NCBI GenBank assembly: GCA_041485125.1
Contig: JBGPIT010000017.1
Coordinates: 1 to 27,592 of the forward strand
Reading direction: 5' to 3'
DNA length: 27,592 nucleotides
DNA from: JBGPIT01 sp041485125
GTDB taxonomy: Bacteria; Desulfobacterota; Binatia; UTPRO1
The stretch's first letter is position 1; each line of letters starts with the position of its first letter. The position numbers were made by a program, and so were the translations under genes. Under the pieces are notes generated by a model. That model ran no database searches and was not told the origin of the DNA. It saw only the letters and a list, made by a program, of their open reading frames with translations. This document shows positions 8,290 through 15,488 of this stretch, piece by piece.

Positions 8290-10952
8290 GCCCGCGCCGC
8301 CGGCGCCGCATCGACGTGCGCCGGCTCGCGATCGCGCTCTACACGGCGGCGGCGCTCGGCGCCACGATCGTCGTCTTCATGCACTCGCTCGGCTGGATCG
8401 GTCGCACGTTCCCCGGTTTCTTCCTGATGGAGAACCGCGTCGTCCCGTCGGTCGGTCTGTCCCACTGGAGCGGGATCGCCGCCGGCAAGCAGCACCGGGC
8501 GACCATCTACCAACACCAGATCGTGATCCTCGACGGCAAGGAGATCGCGACGGCGGAGGAGGTGTACGCGCGCGTCGCCGCCGAGCCGCCCGGTACGATC
8601 TTCCGCTACATGCTTCGCGACACCGCTGATCTCGACGTCTGGAACGTCGCCTCGATGAAGTTCGCGATGAGCGACTACCTCTCGGTGTTCGGCGCCTATC
8701 TACTCAACTGTCTGATCTTCACCGCGGTCGGCATCGTGGTATGGGTCCTCGGTCCACGCTCGCCGACCACCATCGGCACGATCGTCCTGGCGCTCGATCT
8801 CGGCGCGTTCTGCTTGACCGCGATGGACCTCTACGGTCCGTCCCAGCTCTTCCGGCTGCACGTCACGACCGAGGCGCTCTTCCCGGCGGCGCTCCTGCAC
8901 CTGACGCTGGTCTTCCCGATCGTGCGTCTGGGCGCGTACCGCCGGAAGGCGCTCGCCGCGATCTATCTCGCCGACGTGGTGCTGATCGCGATCTACCAGC
9001 TCACGCTCTACCATCCCGCGGTCTACTCGGGCGTGCACAACCTCTGCATGGCCGTCGCCGGGCTCGGCGGCGTGCTGTTGATCGGCTCCTGCATTCAAGC
9101 GTACTTCACCAGCCCATCGCTGCTCGTCCGCAAGCGCATCGGCATCGTCGTGATGGGGACGCTCGCCGGCTTCGCGATCCCGGCATGGTTGCTCACGATG
9201 TCGGGCCTGTACGGCGGCGCACGCTCGATCAGCGTCGCGGCCTTCACCGCGCCGCTCTTTCCGCTGAGCCTCGCCTACGCCGTCATCAAGCTCGACCTTT
9301 TCGAGATCGACGCGATGTTACGGCGCGGTCTCAGCTACCTGGTGCTGACGGGCACCGTCGTCGCGATCTACGGCGCGCTGATCTTCGGCTTCGGCATGGT
9401 GATGCAGACGACCAGCGCGGCCTACTCCGCGTTGGTGCCGTTGATCTTCAGCCTGGTGATGGTGTCGCTCTTCAACCCGATGCGCGATCGCGTGCAGCAC
9501 ATCGTCGACCGGCTCTACTACCGCACCAGCTACAACGCGCAGAAGACACTGGAGCGTGCCAGCGGCGCGCTGGTCTCGACGCTGAACCTCGACGACCTCT
9601 CCACGCTCGCGGTCGAGACCATCGCGAAGGCGCTCTTGATCGACGAGTCGTCGCTCTGGCTGCGTCGGGAGGGCGCCGACCTCGAGATGGCGTTGTTCCA
9701 GGGCGGCCACGACGCCCCCGACGCGATCGCGCCGGACCATCCCCTGATCGAGCGCCTGCGCGGCGGCAGACGCGCCGTGACGGTCTACGACTTCGACGAG
9801 GACGGGCCGCTGAGTCCGGCCGATGCCGCCTGCCAGGACATGCTCGGACGCCTGCACGCACAGCTCGTCCTCGCGCTCGCGGTGCGCGGCGAGCTCATCG
9901 GCGTGATCGCGCTCGGCAAGAAGAAGTCGGGGACGATCTTCACCCTCGACGACCTCGACTTCCTCACCACCTTCGCGAACCAAGTCGCGGTGGCGATCGT
10001 CAACGCGCAATCGTACCGTAAGATCGAGGAGCTGAACGCGAGCCTCGAGCACAAGGTCGCGCTGCGCACCGGCGAGCTGGCGCAGACCAACGACGAGTTG
10101 GCGTGCTCGCTCAGCGACCTCGAGCGCGCCTACGACGATCTGCAGCGCAGCCAGGAGAACCTGCTCAGGGCCGAGAAGATGGCCGCGCTCGGCCGCTTGA
10201 CGGCCGGCATCGCGCACGAGGTGAACACGCCGCTCGGCGCGTCGCTGAACTCGCTGAAGATGATGGAGGAGCTGGTCGGCGAGTACCGCAGCTCGATCGG
10301 CGATCCGAGCGTCGACGAGAACGACCACCGCGAGATCGCGTCCGAGCTCGCGCAGATGGTCGGCCACGTGTTCAAGTGGACGACCAAGGCCGCCGGCTAC
10401 ATCCGCAGCATCAAGGCGCACACCCGCGGCACCGACACCGTCGAGGAGTACTCGTTCGAAATCCGTCAGCTGATCGAGGACACCTGTCTCCTGTTGGCGC
10501 ACCGGCTGCGGCTGTCGGTCTGTTCGGTCACCGTCGACTGTGCGCGCGGCGTGATGTTGTACGGCGATCCCGGACGCTTGGGCCAGGTGCTCACGAACCT
10601 CCTCACCAACGCGATCGACGCCTACGAGGGCCAGGGTACCGCGGCCGCCGTCATACGAGTGAGTGTGATCACCGGGCCCGAGCACGTCGAGATCGCGGTC
10701 GAGGACGAGGGATCGGGCATCGAGCCCGAGCACCTGGGCCGCGTCTTCGAGGAGCTTTTCACGACCAAGCCCGCCGGCAAGGGCACCGGCCTCGGCCTGC
10801 CGATCGCCCGCGACATCATGACCGACTGCTTCGGCGGCCGCATCGACGTCGCGTCCGACCTCGGCAAAGGGAGCCAATTCACCGTCTGGATCCCGCGGCG
10901 CAGGGGGGCCGACGAGGGCACCGACGAGCGCCGCAGCGCAGCGCGTGCGTAA
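8286..10952 (+). CDS. Multi-pass membrane sensor histidine kinase with GAF domain and PDZ-like extracytoplasmic segment
   Basis: This 888-residue inner-membrane kinase starts with one helix (about 13-35). A segment of about 95 residues outside the membrane follows; its QIVILDGKEIATAEEVYA and PPGTIFRYMLR stretch (78-111) resembles a degenerate PDZ core. About nine more helices (131-396) come next, then the linker FNPMRDRVQHIVDRLYYR found in ComP-like kinases. A GAF domain (about 440-580), a coiled coil (585-635), HisKA with H644 (GIAHEVNTPLG) and HATPase_c (NLLTNAIDAY; EDEGSGIEPEH; GKGTGLGLPIA) complete it. The ligand is unknown. The ATGA overlap with lnt couples their translation. It has no receiver domain, so the REC-kinase in the same operon is a candidate partner (inference). 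Confidence 0.9.
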   Translation: MSPRRRRRIDVRRLAIALYTAAALGATIVVFMHSLGWIGRTFPGFFLMENRVVPSVGLSHWSGIAAGKQHRATIYQHQIVILDGKEIATAEEVYARVAAEPPGTIFRYMLRDTADLDVWNVASMKFAMSDYLSVFGAYLLNCLIFTAVGIVVWVLGPRSPTTIGTIVLALDLGAFCLTAMDLYGPSQLFRLHVTTEALFPAALLHLTLVFPIVRLGAYRRKALAAIYLADVVLIAIYQLTLYHPAVYSGVHNLCMAVAGLGGVLLIGSCIQAYFTSPSLLVRKRIGIVVMGTLAGFAIPAWLLTMSGLYGGARSISVAAFTAPLFPLSLAYAVIKLDLFEIDAMLRRGLSYLVLTGTVVAIYGALIFGFGMVMQTTSAAYSALVPLIFSLVMVSLFNPMRDRVQHIVDRLYYRTSYNAQKTLERASGALVSTLNLDDLSTLAVETIAKALLIDESSLWLRREGADLEMALFQGGHDAPDAIAPDHPLIERLRGGRRAVTVYDFDEDGPLSPADAACQDMLGRLHAQLVLALAVRGELIGVIALGKKKSGTIFTLDDLDFLTTFANQVAVAIVNAQSYRKIEELNASLEHKVALRTGELAQTNDELACSLSDLERAYDDLQRSQENLLRAEKMAALGRLTAGIAHEVNTPLGASLNSLKMMEELVGEYRSSIGDPSVDENDHREIASELAQMVGHVFKWTTKAAGYIRSIKAHTRGTDTVEEYSFEIRQLIEDTCLLLAHRLRLSVCSVTVDCARGVMLYGDPGRLGQVLTNLLTNAIDAYEGQGTAAAVIRVSVITGPEHVEIAVEDEGSGIEPEHLGRVFEELFTTKPAGKGTGLGLPIARDIMTDCFGGRIDVASDLGKGSQFTVWIPRRRGADEGTDERRSAARA

Positions 10953-10993
10953 GAGGACCCGCGACCCGAATCCACTGCACGGGCAGAGGCGTT

Positions 10994-11035
10994 CGGCACG
11001 TCATGTGCCGCTGAACCGTGGCGGGCTGCCACGGT
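10994..11035 (+). terminator. Two tandem hairpins after the kinase operon
   Basis: Hairpin one is CGGCAC / GTGCCG (10994-10999 and 11005-11010). Hairpin two is a perfect 8-bp stem ACCGTGGC / GCCACGGT with a GGGCT loop (11015-11035). They sit 42 bp past the stop of the 8286-10952 gene and just before the promoter of the next gene. No U-tract follows, so termination is probable by position rather than proven by sequence. Confidence 0.45.
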
Positions 11036-11053
11036 CAATCGACGTGAAAGGCA

Positions 11054-11082
11054 TTGTCCGGCCGTTCCACGCTCCGTATACT
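11054..11082 (+). promoter_or_regulatory. Sigma70-type promoter for the five-helix membrane protein gene
   Basis: TTGTCC (11054-11059, 4 of 6) and TATACT (11077-11082, 5 of 6) are exactly 17 bases apart. Transcription would start near 11089, about 20 nt ahead of the ATG at 11110. The ribosome binding site GGGAGG (11096-11101) sits partly in the loop of a small hairpin TGTGG / CCACA (11093-11107). Confidence 0.55.
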
Positions 11083-11109
11083 TCTCCGTAGTTGTGGGAG
11101 GTCCACAGG

Positions 11110-11940
11110 ATGCAAGCAACCACGCGGATGACCAATCTCGCCTTGGGACTCGTTCTCGGAACCGCGACCGCCGTCGGGCTCGCGTTCGCCGGCGGCGTGG
11201 TCTACCGCGAAGGTGATCTCGGCAGCATGCTCGCGCTCGTGGGCGCGCCGATCGCGCTTGCCCTGGTGTACGACGAGCCCGCGAAGCGTCGGGTCCTGTC
11301 GCTCTACGCCGCCCTCCTGGTCTCGGTCTTCATCGTCGTCTCCGACCGCTTGCGCGGGGGCATCGACGGCACCATGGTGCTGGCGGTCGCGGTGGTCGCG
11401 ATCGCGCTGCCGATCGGCGTCGACCTCATTCTCTCCGATCTCGGCCGTCACATGACCGTGAACCGCAGACTCAGCATGAGCACGGTGGTGAGCTTCACCA
11501 CGTTGGTCGTGCCGCTGATGGCGCTCATGCTCGCGCAAGCGCATCAGCGCGCGCGCAGCGAGGACGAGGATCTGCTGCAAGAGCTGGCGCAGAAAATCCG
11601 GCGCGAGCCGGGATCGATCGTCGTCAACGAGCTCGACCCCCGCAAACGGGCCATGCTCGAGAACCGGGTCGCCATCCGCACCAGCACGGCCACCTACCGC
11701 CTGTCCGACGCCGAGTTCCAAAACGAGACCCGCGAGTACACGGTCCGGCAGGACACCGAGCGGCGCGGCGTGCGCAAGAGCGACGTGCTGACGCGCGAGG
11801 CCGAGGAGCGCATGCGGATCATCCTCAAGCTGCAGGGCACCGAGCCGCCGGCGGACGTCGTCCTCTTCTCGCACCGCGGCCCGATGACGATCCTCGAGAA
11901 GCGCGTCGAGCTCGAGCAGCCGAGCGACGACGAGAGCTGA
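11110..11940 (+). CDS. Unrecognised membrane protein with five helices and a charged C-terminal domain
   Basis: I do not recognise this 276-residue protein. Hydrophobic helices lie at about 9-31, 38-54, 62-78, 87-107 and 124-144. The remaining 130 residues (145-276) are charged and likely cytoplasmic or periplasmic, with a helix-prone stretch at 148-168 (RSEDEDLLQELAQKIRREPG) and an Arg/Glu-rich region around 205-245. I chose the ATG at 11110 because GGGAGG lies 8 bases upstream and a good promoter precedes it; a TTG six codons upstream is also open but would overlap the ribosome binding site. The gene stands alone, between hairpins on both sides, and converges with the TPR gene. No catalytic motif is visible. 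Confidence 0.75.
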   Translation: MQATTRMTNLALGLVLGTATAVGLAFAGGVVYREGDLGSMLALVGAPIALALVYDEPAKRRVLSLYAALLVSVFIVVSDRLRGGIDGTMVLAVAVVAIALPIGVDLILSDLGRHMTVNRRLSMSTVVSFTTLVVPLMALMLAQAHQRARSEDEDLLQELAQKIRREPGSIVVNELDPRKRAMLENRVAIRTSTATYRLSDAEFQNETREYTVRQDTERRGVRKSDVLTREAEERMRIILKLQGTEPPADVVLFSHRGPMTILEKRVELEQPSDDES

Positions 11941-11953
11941 CGATACGGCGCCG

Positions 11954-11987
11954 GCGTCAGCGTCGACGCCGCGACGAGCGCTGACGC
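11954..11987. terminator. Hairpin between convergent genes, likely two-way terminator
   Basis: A perfect 9-bp inverted repeat GCGTCAGCG (11954-11962) / CGCTGACGC (11979-11987) fills most of the 51-bp gap between two convergent stops. Three further pairs (TCG/CGA) can form inside the loop. It lacks a U-tract on either strand; its position between converging genes supports a terminator role. Confidence 0.5.
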
Positions 11988-11991
11988 GACG

Positions 11992-12477
11992 TCAGTGCAG
12001 CCGGCGGCTCAGCGCATCGATCGCGCGCCGTGCGAGCGTGTCGGCGGGTGCGAGCTCCGCGGCGCGCTCGAACTCGGCGAGCGCCCGCACCAGCATTCCT
12101 TTCGCCGCGAAGATCTGTCCGAGATTCAGATACGGGAAGTGCCGGGGCGCGTAGCGCGGCGCAGCCTTCGCGCGCTCGAGCCAGGGAATCGCTTCGTCGG
12201 GCTCGCCGCGTCGCATGAGATACACGCCGATGTCGTTGTACGGGTTGCCGAGCTCGGGATCGAGGCGGATCGCGAGCTTGCACTGCTCGATCGCGGCCTC
12301 GAGCTTGCCCTGCTGCGCGAGCGCCCAGCCGAGGTAGGTGTGTCCCTCGGCGGTCGGGCAGGCCGCGATCGAGCGGCGGTACGCGGCGATCGCCTCGTCG
12401 AGCGCGCCGTCGCGCTGCAGCTCGAGGGCGTCGAAGAGGAGCGCCTCGGCCCGCTCGCGATCGCCGTCGTCGTGCAT
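11992..12477 (-). CDS. Tetratricopeptide-repeat (TPR) protein
   Basis: This 161-residue soluble protein consists almost wholly of TPR helices. Repeats lie at about 8-41 (ALELQRDGALDEAIAAYRRS), 43-75 (YLGWALAQQGKLEAAIEQCK), 77-110 (DIGVYLMRRGEPDEAIPWLE) and 114-147 (LGQIFAAKGMLVRALAEFER). Such repeats bind other proteins; the partner is unknown. I chose the ATG at 12477 because the repeats begin just after it and because it forms a TGATG junction with a small upstream reading frame. The frame is open up to 12732, but the extra residues look like low-complexity antiphase sequence. There is no signal peptide, so it should be cytoplasmic. Confidence 0.85.
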   Translation of the reverse strand: MHDDGDRERAEALLFDALELQRDGALDEAIAAYRRSIAACPTAEGHTYLGWALAQQGKLEAAIEQCKLAIRLDPELGNPYNDIGVYLMRRGEPDEAIPWLERAKAAPRYAPRHFPYLNLGQIFAAKGMLVRALAEFERAAELAPADTLARRAIDALSRRLH

Positions 12478-12659
12478 CAGCGCGCCGCCCGCGGGCCGCG
12501 TCGCCGCGGCCCGTCGCTCCGCGTCGCGACCAAGAGCTCGTAGCGCGCCCAGAGCTCGGGGAACGCGGTGCTGAGCCGTTTCTCGGCCTCGGGTGTGGGT
12601 CGCTCCGGTGTGGGCCGCACCAATGGACCGGAGCTGGTAGTCGGTCGCAGGATCATCAC
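12477..12659 (-). CDS. Possible 60-residue protein coupled to the TPR gene
   Basis: A reading frame of 60 residues ends with a TGA whose last base is the first base of the TPR start codon (TGATG), the classic arrangement for translational coupling. The middle part, RLSTAFPELWARYELLVATR, looks like an amphipathic helix and is the only part that reads like protein; the ends are Pro- or Arg-rich. A GTG sits directly before the ATG. There is no recognisable family. It may equally be leader sequence of the TPR gene. Its ORF covers most of the gap to the divergent gene at 12745. Confidence 0.4.
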   Translation of the reverse strand: MMILRPTTSSGPLVRPTPERPTPEAEKRLSTAFPELWARYELLVATRSDGPRRRGPRAAR

Positions 12660-12744
12660 GCGGGCAGCATAGCCGCCGCGTCGGTTTTCTGCCTAGCCTG
12701 CATTTGTCTTCACCATCCGGTCCCCATAGCATCGCGCGGTCTCG

Positions 12745-13620
12745 ATGCGCCCCTCGATCGACGCTGGTGCGGCCCTCGGTGATGTCGCGGCGATGATCGA
12801 CCGAGGCGGCAGGCTCCCTCCCGAGGTCGAGTCGTCACTCCTCGAGACCGTGAAGACGCTGGCGCCGAGCGTGCCGACGCCGCGCTACGACCCGTTCTAC
12901 GGCATCGACCGGAGCGGCGGAGCAAGCCTCGGAGTCCTCGAGCGTCTCTCGCGCCACGGCGACTTCCGGAAGTACGTCCACGTCCTCGACGTCCGCGCCG
13001 GCCTCGGCGGCGGCGCCCGCTGGCTCGCGCTGCGCTACGGATGCCGGGTGCTCGCGCTCGACGAGCGTCCCAGCCTGGTCGCGCTCGGCAACCGCTTGTC
13101 GCGACGCGTCCGTCTCGGTGGACGCGTCGTCGGCGCCGCGGGATCCGCGAGCGCGGTGCCCGCACGTGACGGCGTGTTCACGCAGATCTGGTGCGTCGAG
13201 GCGCTCGACGCATGCGTCGACCTCCGCCTGCCGATCGGCGAGCTCTTTCGCGTCCTGCGACCGGGAAGTCCGATCGCGCTGCAAGCCGTGGTCGCAGTCG
13301 ATGCGGCTGCCGCACCGCGCGACACCGCGGCAGCCGCGCCGACGCTCTCGGCGTATCGTGCCGCGTTCGCGAGCGCCGGCTTCGGTGGGATCGAGGACGA
13401 GGACGTGACCGCGCTCCGCCCCGAGACCTCGACGATCGTCCTGTCGGCGCGTTCGCGCTTCGACCGCCTGCTGCGCGAGCGGCTTCCGCGCGGGGCATTG
13501 CCGGCGGCGGCCGAGCCCGGCGAGCTCACCCAGTTCACTTTGGGACCGGCGCGGGACGCGGCACTCGCGAGCGGCGCGTACCGCGTGGTCCAGATCTTCG
13601 CGCGCCGACCGAGCACGTGA
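12745..13620 (+). CDS. Class I SAM-dependent methyltransferase-like protein
   Basis: This 291-residue protein has a Rossmann methyltransferase fold. Motif I is VLDVRAGLGGGARWLA at about 80-95, followed by the acidic end of strand two at D106 (VLALDE). Further strands are IWCVEALDACVDLRLPIGELFRVLRPGSPIAL (about 149-180), with the LRPG turn of the family. The first glycine of the usual DxGxGxG loop is replaced by Arg84, so cofactor binding may be altered. The N-terminal 75 residues resemble the cap seen in small-molecule (sterol or sarcosine type) methyltransferases, including the YDPFYGIDRSG segment. The substrate is unknown. Its stop overlaps the GTG of the OPT transporter gene. The ATG at 12745 has no clear ribosome binding site. 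Confidence 0.75.
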   Translation: MRPSIDAGAALGDVAAMIDRGGRLPPEVESSLLETVKTLAPSVPTPRYDPFYGIDRSGGASLGVLERLSRHGDFRKYVHVLDVRAGLGGGARWLALRYGCRVLALDERPSLVALGNRLSRRVRLGGRVVGAAGSASAVPARDGVFTQIWCVEALDACVDLRLPIGELFRVLRPGSPIALQAVVAVDAAAAPRDTAAAAPTLSAYRAAFASAGFGGIEDEDVTALRPETSTIVLSARSRFDRLLRERLPRGALPAAAEPGELTQFTLGPARDAALASGAYRVVQIFARRPST

Positions 13621-15488
13621 CCGCACCGATGCCGGAGCGACAGCCTTTCCAGCCCTACGTTCCGCCCGAGCTGAGCCCGCCGGAGCTGACGCCGCTCGCG
13701 ATCGTCCTCGGCGTCCTGATGTCGCTCACGTTCGGCATGGTGAACGCGTACCTCGGGCTCAAGGTCGGCATCACCGTGTCGGCGTCGATCCCGTCGGCGG
13801 TGCTGTCGATGACCATCCTGCGCGGCATCCTTCGACGCGGCACCGTGCTCGAGAACAACGTCGTGCACACGGTCGCGTCGGCGGGCGAGTCGCTCGCCGC
13901 GGGGACGATCTTCACCGTGCCGGCGCTGATCTTTCTCGACTTGGCGCCGTCGCCGCTCGAGATCGCCGCGATCGGCGCCGGTGCGGGCCTGCTCGGCATC
14001 TTGATGATGATCCCGCTCCGGCACGCGCTGACGATCGAAGAGCACGGGACGTTGCCGTTTCCGGAAGGCACCGCGTGCGCGCAGGTGCTGATCGCCGGTG
14101 ACCGCGGCGGCAGCAGCGCTCGTCCCGTCCTGAGCGGCATCGCGCTCGGCGCTCTCTATCAATTCGCGATGCGCGGCCTGAGCCTCTGGCGTGAGTCCGC
14201 GACCGTGACCGTCGCGGCGCTCCACAAGGCGACGATCGGCGCCGAGCTGTCGCCGATCTTTCTCGGCGTCGGCTGGCTCATCGGCGTGCGCATCGCCGCG
14301 ACCATGCTCGCGGGCGGCGTCCTCGCCTGGACGATCCTGATCCCGCTCTTCGACGCGGCCGGCGGCTCGGCGATCGGCCAGCTGTTCGGCATTCCAGCGA
14401 CGGTCCGCGATCTCACCGCACACGACATCTGGAGCGGCTACGTCCGCTACGTCGGCGCCGGAGCGGTGACGGCGGGCGGGCTCTTTGCGATCGTTCGCGC
14501 GCTGCCGGTCATGGCCGCGGTGCTCCGCCGCCTCCGGCCGAGCGTCGCGACGTCGGGGTCGGCCGTGCCGCGCACCGACCGTGACCTGCCGCCGGCGGTC
14601 GTGGTCGGCGGCGTGATCACGCTCGCGATCCTCTTCGCCACGCTGCCCGTGTACCGGCTCTCGCCGGTCGCGGCGGTGCTCGCGGTCGTCCTGGCGTTCT
14701 TCTTCGTCGTCGTCTCCGGCCGCATCGTCGGCCTCGTCGGCACCACCTCGCAGCCGGTTTCCGGCATGACGATCACCGCCGTGCTCGCGACGAGCTTCAT
14801 CCTGGTCGCGCTCGGCGAGCGCGGCCCCGCCGGCATGGCGGCGAGCATCACCGCCGGCGCGATCGTCGCGATCGCCGTGTCCCTCGCCGGCGATCTGGCG
14901 CAGGACCTGAAAACCGGCGCCCTGGTCGGCGCCACACCGTGGAAGCTGCAGGTCGGCGAGATGGTGGGTGCGGTCGCAGCCGCGCTCCGCGCCGGCTCCG
15001 TGCTCTTCCTGCTGCACGCCGCCTACACGCTCGGCTCGCCGCAACTACCGGCGCCACAGGCGCGTCTGATGGCCACACTCGTCACCGGCGTGATGCACGG
15101 CGACTTGCCGTGGGCGCTGATGCTTCTCGGCGCGGCGCTCGCCGTGGTCGCCGAGCTCGCCGGCGTCGTCAGCCTGGCATTCGCGATCGGGCTCTACCTG
15201 CCGATCACGACCACCGCACCGCTCATCTTCGGCGGCATGCTGCGCGCGGTGCTCGAGCGTCGGCGCGCCGCGCTCGGCGACGCCCCGACGCTCTTCGCCT
15301 CCGGCCTCATCGCCGGTGATGCGCTCATGGGGATCGGCATCGCGATGCTGATCGTGACCGGTCTCGCCGGTAGGCTCGCCCTGCGGCAACCCGGCGCCGA
15401 CGGCACCCTCGTCGAGACCGTGCTCACCGCCCTGCCCTTCGCCGCGCTTGCCGTCCTGCTCGCGCGACATGCCCGCCGCGATGCGTGA
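13617..15488 (+). CDS. OPT family transporter (oligopeptide / metal-chelate type)
   Basis: This 623-residue polytopic inner-membrane protein belongs to the OPT superfamily of proton-coupled importers. Family marks are NAYLGLKVGITVSASIPSAV (about 43-62) and NNVVHTVASAGESLAAGTIF (about 81-100), then about fourteen hydrophobic helices with the PITTTAPLIFGGMLRAVLE region near 525-545. Bacterial members of this branch are annotated as oligopeptide transporters, but few have known substrates. I chose the GTG at 13617, which makes a GTGA overlap with the methyltransferase-like gene; an ATG four codons later (13629) is an alternative. The frame is open back to 13191 but only in antiphase to the upstream gene. 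Its end overlaps the MFS gene start. Confidence 0.9.
   Translation: MTAPMPERQPFQPYVPPELSPPELTPLAIVLGVLMSLTFGMVNAYLGLKVGITVSASIPSAVLSMTILRGILRRGTVLENNVVHTVASAGESLAAGTIFTVPALIFLDLAPSPLEIAAIGAGAGLLGILMMIPLRHALTIEEHGTLPFPEGTACAQVLIAGDRGGSSARPVLSGIALGALYQFAMRGLSLWRESATVTVAALHKATIGAELSPIFLGVGWLIGVRIAATMLAGGVLAWTILIPLFDAAGGSAIGQLFGIPATVRDLTAHDIWSGYVRYVGAGAVTAGGLFAIVRALPVMAAVLRRLRPSVATSGSAVPRTDRDLPPAVVVGGVITLAILFATLPVYRLSPVAAVLAVVLAFFFVVVSGRIVGLVGTTSQPVSGMTITAVLATSFILVALGERGPAGMAASITAGAIVAIAVSLAGDLAQDLKTGALVGATPWKLQVGEMVGAVAAALRAGSVLFLLHAAYTLGSPQLPAPQARLMATLVTGVMHGDLPWALMLLGAALAVVAELAGVVSLAFAIGLYLPITTTAPLIFGGMLRAVLERRRAALGDAPTLFASGLIAGDALMGIGIAMLIVTGLAGRLALRQPGADGTLVETVLTALPFAALAVLLARHARRDA

Noticed and set aside
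13035..15044. A 669-codon open frame antisense to the methyltransferase-like and OPT genes
   Set aside because: It is Arg/Asp/Glu/Gly-rich with no domain and lies opposite well-supported genes; long antisense frames are expected at this GC content.
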